A DNA stretch of 64,000 nt, taken from contig OW388289.1 of assembly GCA_936450465.1 (NCBI GenBank), positions 72,476,420 through 72,540,419 on the forward strand, in the 5' to 3' direction. Of this stretch, positions 11,364-26,300 are shown one piece after another. Position 1 is the stretch's first letter; every line of letters starts with the position of its first letter. The DNA comes from Gibbula magus (lineage: Eukaryota > Mollusca > Gastropoda > Trochida > Trochidae). The translations under genes and the position numbers were made by a program. The notes beneath the pieces were generated by a model. That model made no database searches. It saw nothing but the letters and a program-made list of their open reading frames with translations, and was not told the DNA's origin.

Positions 11364-14300
11364 GTATGTATATTTTTTATTTTTTATATTTTTTAATCAA
11401 TAACGTCATATTTAAACCGAATTAACAACGGGATGTAAAAATAATTAGGTTCGCAGTTAGTATACTAGATTTTAACAACTTTCTAAAGTCTAATATTCTT
11501 TTTATCGATCATTTATGTTAAGATACATTGTTATGTTATTTTTATTAAGAGTGAAACATTATGTAACATTGTAATCTTTTGTTAAACATTCTGACACAAT
11601 TATATAATGAGTTCAATAACAAATAACAATTCCGATAAAAGTGTTACATTGTTCAAATTACAATGTTGTAGAGGATATCTAGATATTTGTTTGTGACACA
11701 TTATAATAATTGTAGCCAACTATTCATTCAATAAGCAGTCACAACTAGTTTTTCGATTGACAATTAATTTTATTATCTTTCAGTAACATTTAGTCAATTT
11801 TAAGGACTTAGTGATATGTTTATAGATAGAATATTGAGAAAAGACCAATGTTATGTAATAAAAGAGTGAATAAACGGAGAGTTTAGAAAATTATAAAAAA
11901 AAAGAATAATGAAAATTGGAATATATAAGAAAATATGGAACAATAAGAAAGAACACCAAAAAATATAGAACATTGTGATAGAAGAGAAAAATAAGATCAA
12001 CACCTGAATAAAGAACATGATATAGAGGTTAAATAGAAAACATTTTGATAGAAGACCAGAATTAAACAAAACATTTTGATAGAAGACCAGAATAAGGAAT
12101 ATTTTGATAGAGTAGCAGAATAAAAAAAACACCTAGATTGATAGGACACCGGTTAAAGAATAGTATGATAGAACACAAGAATAAAGAATAGTATGATAGA
12201 ACACCAGAATAAAGAATAGTATGATAGAACACCAGAATAAAGAATATTATGATAGAACACCAGAATAAAGAATATTATGATAGAACACCAGAATAAAGAA
12301 TATTATGAAAGAACACCAGAATAAAGGTAATTATGATAGAACACCAGAATAATACAAAACATTTTAATAAAACACCAGAAGAAAGAATATTATGATAGAG
12401 TAGCAGAATACAAAATTTTAACGATGCCTATAGAAAACCTAATAGAATAGTGACTAGTATAAAAAAAGGAACGTTATAATAAAATACCAGCATGAGGAAC
12501 ATTACGAAGGAGCAACAGAATAAAGTCAAGAACATTTTAAAAGGATGTCAGAGTATAGAACATAATGAAAGACTAAGATATGATTCTGTGTGAACCAAAC
12601 ATTATTCAGTACACAGCACTTGAAATAGGTAATAAAGTATAGTCAGTACACTGTCGCGTCAACCACATATAACCATTGAGAGGTGTGGTGTGTTCTTCAC
12701 ATTTTCCTTACACAAGACACTGTTAGAATGTTTAAGTTTATTGTATGACGAGCAGTGAAATACTGGGATTTATCAATGAAATAAACTGTCTATCAAGCTA
12801 CAGTGAAAATAACTTATATTTTCACTGCGACCAGTTTGATGTCATAAAACAAATTGACTTCTGACGTCACAGTGCTACTGTGGTGATAGCTTGTTCCTAG
12901 TGGCAGCTCGCGTGAAAACGACCCTGTTTTGACGTAAATATAAGGATAACATCATAAAATAAATAGAATAGCTGTCAATTCTTGACAAATATCATGTTTA
13001 AGAGTTCTTTGATAATCCAAACATTTTGTGTACGTCCATACTAAAGTGTTTCGTTAATAAACTCACGGGCAAAAGAAACGTCCCCATACAAAATACAAGA
13101 TATTTCAATCATCGGGCGATAAATGCGACTGAAACAGCGTTACACCATGTCTTCAGAACCCAACAATACTAAATATGAATTTTCAAAACATTATCTATTC
13201 ATAACTCTGAGAAACACAAGTTTTAAGAAATGGTCGTTTTGGAATCTCCTTAACTAGACGAGATAGAAGCCTCAAAAAGCCAGTTTTGGCTTGTTTTGAG
13301 ACGTCCTACACTAAAGACGCGTCAACAAATTTAAATCAAAGAAGGTTATTTATGTCAAGGATATCTTAAGTTAATTAAATTTCTACTTTTTCAATGTTTT
13401 AAACTTAAATACTAAATATTGTGGGCCAAAAACATCTTTAAAAAACGATTTTAGCACCCCATGTCAATTTGAACAGATGTAAAAATAAAAATTGCATACT
13501 CTGATGTATGAAATTGTGAATATTTCCTAATTAAGAAAACATGTGGCTACCAAATACATACAAAATCTATTTTCTCCGACATCAATATTTCATTTTATAC
13601 TGTTTTCAAAATGTGGTGACGTTTCTTTTGCCCGTGAGTATATATATCAATTTATTTTTAATTTTTGATTTTTCATTTGGTATAAATTATTATTTATTTT
13701 CTTATCTTCCATGTGATTTTTAGTGTTTAATAAAAAGTTTCATCTGTTTTTGCTTTCTATAAAATAAATGAACATACAAAAGAGATAATTATAAAACTAA
13801 TAGTGGTTTAAAGCACTTAGATCCTTTAATCTCTATGTTTTTGTGCTTTATTGAAAGATAATTTATTTCAAATTTTCAAGAAAAAAATATTGATCTTTTT
13901 ATTTGGTTTGTCACTAGAAAATAGATAATTGGATTGGAGATATTAGAATTTCAATAAAGTTCTTTTTCACAAAGTCAAGATAAGATAACAGATGATTACT
14001 AATAAGTTTCTTTTTTCAATGTCATCCCAATGCTTTTATTTAGGCAAGATAATATACTTGAAACTTTTTATTGCAAAGACTCATTTTGATATTCTAGAGT
14101 TAAAATTTTTTGCTTTTCTACCCCACTTGATAATAACACCTACCGGTATATATTACGCATTATTACTTGCCAGTTGAAAATATCAACGTTTATTAGGGGT
14201 ACCTACGAGGACAGTCATTTTGGGGTTCATATTTTTCATCTTTGGCGTTGCATACGAAATACGGTGAGTTATTTCCTAAAAAAACATCACAAAAATTTAA

Positions 14301-17300
14301 AATAAGGTAAAAACAGATTCCAAGGAAGAGAAAAGACAAAAATTAAGGCCCCCTCCTGAAAAATGTATCATGTCATGAAGAAAGTATGAGATATAAGATT
14401 TTGTTCTACTTAAATTACACTATTTGCTTATATAACTAATTAACTTAAACTGTTTAAAAGTTAAAATTATGGCTAAATAACCTGTAGTGTACAACTGTCC
14501 ATTCCTGAAAATAATGGAGCGAGAACACAACAGGATGACATCACAAGCATAATGATTTAGATGTGATGTTCATGTTCTTTGACCATACATCTTTCCAGCT
14601 CTGATGCACAAAACTTATTGGAATCAGTTTTATCAGATATCTGATGAATGAATCTCATGTCATGTTCTTGAAGAATATAACTATCTCTGATGCACATTCA
14701 TTCATTCTTTTTTTCATTCATTCATTCTTTTTTTCATTCATTCATTCATTCATTCATTCATTCATTCATTCATTCATTCATTCATTCTGTTTTTCATTCA
14801 TTCATTCATTCATTCATTCATTCATTCATTCATTCATTCATTCATTCATTCATTCATTCATTCATTCATTCATTCTTTCATTCATTCATTCTTTTTTTCA
14901 TTCATTCACTCATTCATTCATTCATTCATTCATTCATTCATTCATTCATTCATTCATTCATTCATTATTTCTGGTACCTACAGACGCAGTGGCCAGTCAG
15001 TGCAACTGTACAGGTACAGGATGTGACACGACCTGTTCACCTGGAGAATACCTTGAGAACTCGGCCTGCACTCAATGTCCTCCCGGTCACTAGTGAGTAT
15101 ATACATATATATAGATTATTACATTTGGTGAAACATCAACCGTGTCTTATAAATCAAATGAACACATGTGCACATTTAATTGTTGTCTAGCAACCATTGT
15201 TTTATGGTGAGTTCCTGTTTTTCGTGTGACTCATTAAACAACATGACGTCAATGTAGAAGGCAGTGAAACTTGCTTACCATGTCAGTACTGCATAAAATT
15301 ACCTGAATAGAATAGATAATTAATAAATTATTACACTTGAAAGTGTCATCTGATTTAATTTAACTAAACTCGTACAACTTTGTGCATAAACCTCACTCTT
15401 TCTCAAATAATTGATAAATTCTCACTCATTTCATAGAAGTTAAAGGAAACACATGCTAAGGTAATGATGTCTCTTTATTAACTGGGCGATAATCCAAATA
15501 CCAATCTATATTGTCATGAAATCACTGTCGTCACTGAAACGCTTTATGCAAGTATGATTTTTCTATGAGAAATTTTTATCAAAGTATAGATATAGTCCTG
15601 GGATGTCAAGCATATATTGAATATAGATTATGTGTTTGCCACATGATTTGATACAGAAATATTTTAATAGTAATTTATCGACAAAATTTCATCAAACTTA
15701 AGCTGATTTTAACACTCATGTTTCTCTGGTTTCTAATCAACTGTTTCATTCATGATCATCACAAATTGTTACATGAATAATAGACAAAGACACAGGCTAC
15801 ATTGACTCAATTCCCCGTGGGGCTAATGAACAACCTTTAATTAGTACATACATTATTACAAGTATTATGACACACAAACACACAATTATTTCTAATTGAC
15901 CTGACATGAGTCATTCTTGATGGCATGAGAATGATAAGTGAAGTATTGTTGTTAGTGGAATTATTTTGGAATTAAACTTCAAATTCCTTCCCTCGCCCCT
16001 AATGGCTGCAATACTGCCGAAGCGGCGTTAAACAATAACTCACTCACTCACTCACTCAAATTCCTTCATCTTGCAGTCATCAGATGTATGCTTACATATA
16101 TTTGCATACTTTCTAAAATGAATGCAATGGTACTGGACTGTGATCGCCACTAATGGCTGCAATATACTGCCCAAGCAGCGTTAAACAATAACTCACTTTA
16201 GATCTTCAGAAGTACCGGGGTAGTCTTTTTTTTGGTTAGGAAAGTTAAAACATTAATTGTTTTACATTTACAATTTGTGTTCTGTTCATTTAATACATAT
16301 GTAATAAAATGAAAATATTGCCTCATGAACCACAAGATTACATGTGCAGCTCAAATACTCTATCATGCCATTGATAAAAGAGTAGATGTAAACATAATGA
16401 GTAAATCATGACCACATATAATTTAAACAATACATGTACAGCTCATAGGACAAAACCCCTATTGTGGCATTGATAAAATGAGTATACATAAAACATAACA
16501 AGAAAGTCATGACCACATAAACTAAAAACATTACATGTGAAGCCCATAGAACAAAACCACTAGTATAGCATTGATAAAATGAGTATATACATAAAACATA
16601 ACGAGAAAGTCATGACTACATAAACTACAAACATTACAAACAACCCTATCCACATGATTAACCAATGTCCGTAAGAAGTCAATAGTAGTGATTAGCCATA
16701 ACAAAGAGATTCATTAGGTCTATCCACTGGGTACACACGACACAGTGCACGTGGTTACAGAGCGTGTATAGTAGACAGGTAGCCTGATGCTGACAGCTTC
16801 ATGTTAACTATTGATGAGTAAACACGGGTACCTCTCTACAGGATCAATATCAAACATTGATTAGTGTTACCTGGACAGTTTATTGCATCACAGATCAGTA
16901 CAGGACAGTATATCTGAGAGGAGGATAATGATGTCATCTACACATCAAGTTTGTCATTTGCCCTGGTCCTTAGCTGAAGGGAGAAATAAAATGAAAATAC
17001 TATATGCTAGGCAATTGTTGTGCGTAGCAAAATTTGCCAAAAGTTGCTTCACAATCTTTGGGGTCAATGTTATAATTGTCAATAGCCAGTACAGGGTTAA
17101 CCTTTTGATAGTTTGGTCCCTTACTTACTCCACAGCCGAAAAGGGGTTAACTTTGAACATCAATGGCCCTATGTTGATTATTTGTCCCCAAAAAAAATTT
17201 CTTTTGAAAAGGTTGTTATCTATTTCTAAGTCTCCCTTGCACTTTCTCACCTTGTGTAATGTTGTCGTTCAGTACTTAGTCTTGTCTCGTGATCTTGTAG

Positions 17301-20300
17301 TTGAAATACAGTTCACTTGGAGACTATCTTGTAAATAATGAATAACATGATTTATCTGTTCACTTAATTGGCAAGGCTTCAAAGTAAGCATTTTTTATCC
17401 AGGAGCAGACACTATTGAGCAAAATAAATTAACAAAGATAATAAGTAAAACACTAGTAGTAGTAGTAATCTTTGTAATACATAAATTTATCAAATGTGAC
17501 AGGAAAATCATACATATCATTGAGAAAACCATTTAGTTTGGTAGACAATTATAATGTCTTAATAATGATCTCATGAAGCGTCACTGCCTATTTTAAGATG
17601 GTGTTGTGTTCAAATATTTATAAATATCTGAATGATTACTTCAACTGACCAGTTGCTCAAATATATTTTCCTCACAAGACCTGATTTGGTACTTGTGTAC
17701 TCCCGAAAGAACCACTTGCTTTACCGATTAGCAAGACTGACCATGACCTGGTCAATTCCATGTGGACGTGGTCAGCATATCATAGTATTGTCCAGGGAAC
17801 CATGTCCAATCCAACTGACCATGATTTTATTAGCTTGTCCTTGCTTGGACAGTGAATAACATAAAGGTATTGCTTACTGCATTAAATATGAATGTATCAC
17901 TTGTACATGGTCAGTCTAACTAATGTCCAGGGAGGTGTGTCCAGACCAGGTATTATATTGGTCTGTCCTTGAATGGTCAATGGTTAGCTTGGACAATGGT
18001 TGGCATAATGGAATTGTTTGGACGATGACCGATACAAAGGTGTTTACTGTGAGTGTGAGGTTCCTTGCTTATGATATAGTTTATATATTTATGCTGTTTA
18101 TCATTCACACTGGACAGAGACGCAGTTTATATAAACGATCACATGGAAGGTTTATTGATAACTTTCTTTTGATTTATTGATAGTGTTATCATGTTTTGAC
18201 ATGATCGACTCCAAAACCTTTTCGCAGACCTTTGTTAACAAATTAGGTATGCTGTAATCCAAATGGGAATGATTTAACACTAATTAATTCATGAGGTAAA
18301 AATGTTAATTTTGATAAAAAGTACATTGATTGGCATTACTGATTAATATCTGCTAATTAAGCAATAAGTTCATGCATGTTTAACTTCCTGACACAGTTAG
18401 CATGGATGAATAGACACTTTTGCATTACTTATCGATGTAGACAGACCGTTATTTCACGTAGAGTAAGTTTGGTTATTGATTGTGTTGTACTTCCTTGTTC
18501 CCGTGATGTCAGTAAGGTTATCAGCAGTCGTGACTTGAAATATTTGACTATTTAAATGCAGTTACCTACCGTATATTACTGTGTATAAGGCGACATGGTG
18601 TATAAGACGACCCCCTTTCTCAGACCCCTAAAATCAGTTACCTATGTCAGATATCTGAATCTGTAGATTTTAAGAGTTAGACATATATGCAGTGTAATGT
18701 AGTGAGATGAACAAGGATATTTATGGAAGATCAACTTCTTTATCTAATAATGGAGACAGTTCAGTATAGGTATATATATATATAGGGAGTTCGTTGTTTT
18801 CATTATTAGAATAAGACATTTAAAAATGATATTGGGATATGATGCAAAATACCATGTTTGGTGTGAACACTTCACCTGTATGAAACTATTCGGAGTGCCC
18901 AATTAACAGGAATCAACTCATTTACAGAAGGAATGGTGGCTTATATAGGCTGTCCCAGAATAGCCTAGGACCTTCAGTGTTGCACTGGCAGGTAAAGAGT
19001 TAACATGCTGATAGGGACTATAACAGGGGGATCTTCTATTACCAGGAAACAGTTCAAGTACTTGCGGTGGGATAGTGGTTTTGGATCAAAAGGTGCGAAG
19101 TCTAAATCCCGCCAGGGGCATGGCAACTTTGTCTGCAATAGAGAACTGTTCTGCAAGCAGTAAGGTTTGGGTGCAATGCTACACTGAATTTCAGCGTAGT
19201 AACAGTCATGGTTTGCTAGTTCCAGCCGATGCTCGCAGGTTTCACCACTATGCATAGGCACAAGACGTTGCAAGATATTTCCCTTTAATAATACTAGCAG
19301 TCACGATATACGTGAAATACTCTTCAAAGCAGCATTAAACCCCAACTCACCTTACCTCACCATATATATATATATATATTACCTGGAAAATATATTGCTG
19401 AATGTAGTCAGTGAGATATGTAACTCGTCAAACTTGAAAGCGGCGTTTAACCTCCATCTCACCTCAAGTACTTGTACTTTATCTCGGAAGGTTAAATAAA
19501 TAATGTTTTATTTGTCACATGTACTGATATTGTACAATCTTTTGAACGATGATATCAACAGAAAAGAAAACAATTAAATGAAACTTGATAAAAACAATTT
19601 ACATTTCATTTCAAATTGCATAAGTGAAAGTGGTAAATGAAATTTCTATAATGTTCTGTTTTTCTGTGTTTCTGTTGTTCTGTTTAAAAATAATTTCCTT
19701 GCTATCTGGATTTTGTATAATCATTTTTAATCAACAGAAAAGTAAATCTCAAAAGAAAATTTACATTTCAACAAAGGTTTATAATTAAAAAGGTAAACTG
19801 AAGTTTTATGATTAAAAATGCTCTGTGTTAATAACATGTATGTCATGAACAGAAATACACTTGAAAGGTAGTTAAGTCGATAGGGATCAAAACAAGAACT
19901 TTGCTACCAACAAACTCCCTTATCTTCTGTCTGTATGCAATTACAGGCTTTAAGTGTGTGGGGGAATTCCTATGTGTTATTTAGTGAAAGTTTGGTATTT
20001 ATTTCTCCTAGACTGCGTGATCTGGCTATCAATACTCACATCATACATATATAATTTGGCACTCAGCCATTTCACTGGAAAAAATACATGAAATATTGTT
20101 ACCAAAAATGATTTTAAAAAAATAATAAACTTTACCTCGTATCCATGGTCGTGTTGAATAATCTGAAATGTTTAATTTCATAAATAGACATGGGAATGTG
20201 GTTTGTTGTTTTAAAAAAAAAAATTCCTCTTGCCCAAGATTCAGCTATTTAAGGCATATAATGTTTTCTCTATCCTTACAGTAAAACCTTGAAAACACCG

Positions 20301-23300
20301 GTTTGGCCCTACGATTATACAAGGCAGGTGGTATGTTAGGTACATTTGTGGATCCAGAGAGTTAAAACCCTTTTGATCAGTTGAAGTAAATGCTTTGAGC
20401 AAGGTCTTTCTTGTGCATAACCAGACTAGCTGTGTTATTTAACCATGATTTTGCATTGAAATTCATTGGTGGATCCAGAGTGGTAATGGAAATATGCCAG
20501 TTGTGGTTGATAGATGTAAATGATATTGGCATCATGGAGCAACCCCTCCAGATGAATGTCTTTCTTTCACCTAAAAACAATCCATTATTCCTCTTATTGA
20601 CATGATTGTTTTGTCTCCTCACATCTCAGAATAAGCAAGATGCTCTCAACATAGGCAGATCCAAAGGAATGTTAAACAGGGGGATGTCTACATGAGTTTT
20701 AACACCTTTCCCTGCCAAGTGATTCTATTCATCTTTCAATTACTGAGAAATACAATATTTTTCTACAAACTTATTGTTATAAACAAGAACCACTCAAGAA
20801 TAGGTATATTTCTCTCCCTGGTAATTGATGTATAATCTATTTTTCATACTTAAAATCTCTGATAATAATGATCAAGAGTTCCTCAAGATTCAAACCTTTG
20901 ACCTCCAGATTATAGAATAATTTGGGGATAGCCAGTCCCTGATGGTTCTCATTGTTGACAGATGGTTCCTTTAAATTGACCTTTCACAATGGTTTGATAC
21001 CAATTGATTCATATTTTCCCTTCATTCCAGGAGCTCTTTGAGAATGTTTAGATATCTCTCTCTGCTGAGTTTGACAATTCTTCTTATTACTTAGAATAAA
21101 ATGATTCTATAAGCAAGAAGCTCCTTTAGATAAGGTTTAATACCACTCCCTGCTGAGTTAAACAATTCTTCTTCATCTTATTATCTAAAATAAAATCTTT
21201 TGTCTTCCAATAAGCAAGCGCTCCTTTAGATAAGGTTTAATACCACTCCCTGCTGAGTTAGGCTATTTAAGCAGCAGTTTTATAACTGCACTGTTTGTAT
21301 AGCCGCGTGTCAGTATTTATTTACAACCCGCTAATAATTTCAGTAATCAAACCAGGGTCATGTCTACAGTCAACATAGGACGTAGAGCTAAACATTAGAA
21401 GCTCTTTATAGTTACGAGTGAAGTGAAGTGGACCGTGCCTGGTTGAATGTGCCATGTTTTTATACAACTGTACGAGTCGCTTAATGCAATATCTCATGTT
21501 TGAAGTTCCTGTTTAATGTGAAACTGATATGTTTGAAACTTTTTCTTACAATAGTTTTTCTGAAAGTTTATTTGTCTGATTAATTTTTTTTCTGTATGAG
21601 ATTAAAAAGGTAGAAATATATTATGTGATATTTTTATGCGACTTTTGAGACTATTGATTCAAACTCAATTTTCTATTCAATGTTTTAAGATACACAGATC
21701 CACATGAAAATATCTTTTCTTTCTCATTACTTTTAGCCAAAAAGTATTTCGCAGTTTAATTGATTTATTTTTTATATTTGGATTTGGAAATTTTAAAATT
21801 TTGATTTCAGAGACGAAACGATAGTATAGGGTGTGACAGTTAAGTCTAGAGACAGAGTAATATTGCAGCAGTGTGCAAAAACAACCTAGTTTACACTCAT
21901 TAACCCTTTATGAATAATTTTAATATTTATAAACACACACCTACTATCACACCTTGAATCTGATCATATTACGAATTCAAACACCCTGTGATCTTTTGCC
22001 AAGACGCACTGTTTGATCAGTCATGCTGATCTGCATAAAGCTGTGCTATGTCTGTGTTGAAGCATTTGAAACATGTCGTTAAGACTTCAATAACATTTCA
22101 ATGTCATGGGATTCTGAGGGTAATTTTTTTTAAATAAGTAAACTGGGTTAGGAATTTTTGTAACAAGTTATACATTATTTTTAGTGTTAAATTTAATGAA
22201 ATGAAAACTCTTTAAAAACTAAATCACTTGAGCCTTTTTTCACAAGACACTGGGTGAACATTAGTGCAATGTTAATGAATGGGATTGAAGGTAAAGGTTG
22301 CTTGTTGAAGGAAGCATATCCCAAACTATTACTGTATTGTAGGGAAATAGTTCAACCATCTACAGGAATTCTTAGTGCTTCGCGACACTGGCATTCTGAA
22401 ATGAAGCTCTTTTCAACATCAAATTTCCAAAACATAAAAGACCAATGTCAAGTTTGTCAAGATATTTGAACCGTTTCCAAGAATATGTCTCACTTCATAG
22501 AGAAGGACGCACTTGATAAAATAAACTTGTCGGGGTTAATCAACACGGTGTAAAAGCACCTAATATCGTCCCCAGCAGTGTACCCGTGTATTATACAGCA
22601 ACAATCCCTTTCATTTCACTCAAAGTGTGTGTTAAAGGTCTCCATATCACCTTGCAAACATTGTGTCGGCCAATAGAACGAGATGTAATCTTATTTTGTG
22701 ACGCCAATCATGCGAAGTACCGTATAGTGAATACGCTCACACATGTGATTATTGCTATAAAATGAGGTGAAAGTATATAGCCCTTCCCATTGGCTTTGAT
22801 CCAATCCTGCTTCTATGATTGCGATCACTTTCCAGAGAGTTGTTAAATTGTATATGACTAATGGATTTTATGCCATCTGAAATATTTATTATGATTTACA
22901 AAACTTCCTTGTTATTGACGTAAGGTTTATAGTCCCTGATTACCAGTAAATACATTGTGATTTGCAGAGCTGTATATTTATTACTCAATCGTGGTGAGAT
23001 CACTTAATGGATAACAATGAGATGGTTACATACATGCGTGATACCACCGTGTGTTGCCGTAACATCATAATCGGCACGTGACATCATAATCGTTTTTGGC
23101 TGACATCACAATGTTAGCCGCGTGACTGCAATAGCAAGTAATCTATTTGCAAGTGAGCGTCACAAACAACGATTTTCTTGGAATTCAGCGCTATTTACAT
23201 CATTGAGCAATAAATAAAATACTAAACACGGTCCCGTTTGATAACATGTTTATAAAACTTGTGAATGTCATCGGTATTTAACTCGCTTTCGCTCGTTAAA

Positions 23301-26300
23301 ATTCCAAGCCATTCACTCATTTCATAAACATGTTATCAAACGGGACAGAGTTTAGTATTCTATATGTATCTTATGATTATCTTTAGGCTCTTCAATTATT
23401 TTCTTTTCAAGTTAAAAATATTTTTTAACTATTGATAGTAAAAATTTGCACTGTTCAACATTCAACACTGAATCCATTTTTAGCTCATCAGGCCTGAAAG
23501 GCCCGATGGGCTTATGGCATGGCATGGTGTCCGGCGTCCGTCGTACCGTCCGTCCCTCCATCCGTCCGTCCGTAAACTTTCGCTTTTTCGACTTTTTCTC
23601 CAGAACCAATGACTCCACAGAGCTGAAATTTTATGTGCAGACTCCTTGGCCAATGGGGATTCTAAATTGTAGATTTTGTGACCCCATGACCCCAAATGGG
23701 GTCACAGGGGTCACATCCTTAAAAACCTATTTTCATCTTCTTCTCCAGTTCCAATAGGTCTAGAGAGCTGAAAAGTTGTGTGCAGACTCCTTGGGTAATG
23801 TGGATGTTAAATTGTAGATTTCGTGACCCCGTGACCCCAAATGGGGTCACAGGGGTCACATCCTTAAAAACCTATTTTCATCTTCTTCTCAAGTTCCAAA
23901 AGGTCTAGAGAGCTGAAAAGTTGTGTGCAGGCTCCTTGGCCCATGGGGATTCTAAATTGTAGATTTCATGACCCCGTGACCCCAAATGGGGTCACAGGGG
24001 TCACATCCTTAAAAACCTATTTTCATCTTCTTCTCCAGTTCCAATAGGTCTAGAGAGCTGAAAAGTTGTGTGCAGACTCCTTGGGTAATGTGGATGTTAA
24101 ATTGTAGATTTCGTGACCCCTTGACACCAAATGGGGTCAGGGGTCACACCCTTAAAAACCTATTTTCATCTTCTTCTCAAGTTCCAAAAGGTCTAGAGAG
24201 CTGAAAAGTTGTGTGCATACTCCTTGGCCCATGGGGATTCTAAATTGTAGATTTTGTGACCCCGTGACCCCAAATGGGGTCACAGGGGTCACATCCTTAA
24301 AAACCTATTTTCATCTTCTTCTCCAGTTCCAAAGGGTCTAGAGAGCTGAAAAGTTGTGTGCAGACTCCTTGGCCCATGGGGATTCTAAATTGTAGATTTC
24401 GTGACCCTGTGACCCCAAATTGGGGTCACAGGGGTCACATCTTCAAAAACCTGTTTTCATCTTCTTCTCCATTTCCAAAAGGTCTAGAGAGCTAAAAGTT
24501 GTGTAGAGACTCTTTGGTCAAAGGTGATTCTTAATTGTGGGATTGGTGACCCTGTGACTCCAAATACAGGTCACAGGGGTCATGATCTAAAAACCTATTT
24601 TTTGCATGTTAACAATGTATTACTTGAGATAACTTAGATATTCAACCTTAGATAATAAATAAAACCCTGATGAGCTACAGAGCCCATGGCTCTATTTTTG
24701 AAACTGTACAGTCAAACAAGTGCAAGATTAAACTTGCTAAGAAGATTATATATATGCCTAAGACATGCTATTGTATTATAATACTTTGAGGCAAAAACAG
24801 TTTTGTCAAAGAGAAAACTTAAGTTTTCACACTAAAATATCACTTTTCTGATAACTGTGAAAATATAAAAAGAAGACATAATGTCACCCACTCATTGAAG
24901 TGATACTGCTATCACCTTTGACATCACATTCTCCATTTCGAAACATGTTATACTTAAACTGCTGAATCAATTAGTGTCAATTCAATTTTGAGTGGGCAAT
25001 TTTCAGGAATCACAAAATATTACCTGATCCCAGGTGAAGATAGAATATTTTGTGTTTTCAGTGTAAAATTACTTATCTCATATTGTTACAGATGAAGGGT
25101 TCATATAAAATATCACCTCAATGAGAAGAAATAATAATACACGAAACACACAAAATATCATTTTGTACCTACATTTACATCTAACATACATTTCAACCAT
25201 ATAACTTCATTTCCAATTCTATTCCTCTCACCTGAACGACTCCTCCTTCTATCTTACAGCTGTACAGGAGGAACTGACTACAAGACAGAATGTACAGCCG
25301 GCACGTACCGCTTGACCTCTGGCGCCTCTTCCAGCACTGACTGTCTGGCATGCAGTTCCACTGAAATCAGTGGGGCAGGTGCAACAGCCTGCAGTCCATG
25401 TCCCGCAGGCAAGAGCTGCGGCGGGGGCATCATCACCGGGGACTGTACTTCACCCAGCTACGCACTAGAGGGCGACGCAACCTGCAATACATGTCCATCC
25501 GGTCAGATATGTCAATCTGTGACCAGTGCCCCTCAGGTAGGAAATAATTTATTAATTTCTTTCTTTATAGTTTGTATTTTTGTATTGAATAAACTTTCAT
25601 ATTTCATTATTATCGTAAAGTCATCTATGAAATACCACCACTGATTATGATGATGCATTGATCTGGATATGTCTATAATAAACTTCTGATGACACGGTTA
25701 TTATTCACTTTTTCAATGAGAAGCGATTCCTGTAATTTTGTTCCTCAGGAATGGTAAGGCGCTAATCAATTCAGCAAGTGTAAGGTTCACTTTAATATTT
25801 CCCTACTTATCAGCAGGAAGAGATCATCCTCTATAAGTTCGAGAACTGATGATATTCAAGTTTGTCATTATGAGGGCTATAAGTACATACTTACCATGCA
25901 GGCATTGATTCATTCATAATGGTTTTATTTTGGTGCACATTGGAACCCGTTTTCTGAATTGAGACTCATGGTGATGTTATTGTTTATTCCAGAGTTGTTC
26001 GGCCGGTCAGATAGCTAACGGTGGTCAGACTGCTTGTGAGGACTGTACAGCCGGTACCTACAGATCAGCATCATCTACAACTTGTCAACCGTGTACTAAA
26101 GGTTGGTTTATAAGTCAGCAAAGAAACTGCTCTGTTGTTTTTTCATATCCGGATAGCAGGCTAGCACAGTGGTAAGCCCGTTCGGCTTCAGATTAAGGGG
26201 TCCAGGGTTAGAATCCTGCCAGGATCTTCTGTTACCAGGAAACAATTCAAGTACTTGTGTCGGGATAGCGCAGTGGTTAGAATGTTTGGTTTTGGATCAA

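Noticed and set aside
14644..15190. Two 149- and 166-codon open frames rich in HSFI/HSFIHS repeats
   Set aside because: They are translations of the TTCA microsatellite, open in all frames. Only the part after 14984 in one frame is exon 2.
16883..17338. 151-codon plus-strand open frame in intron 2
   Set aside because: No domain, no cysteine pattern, no splice continuity, composition like surrounding DNA.
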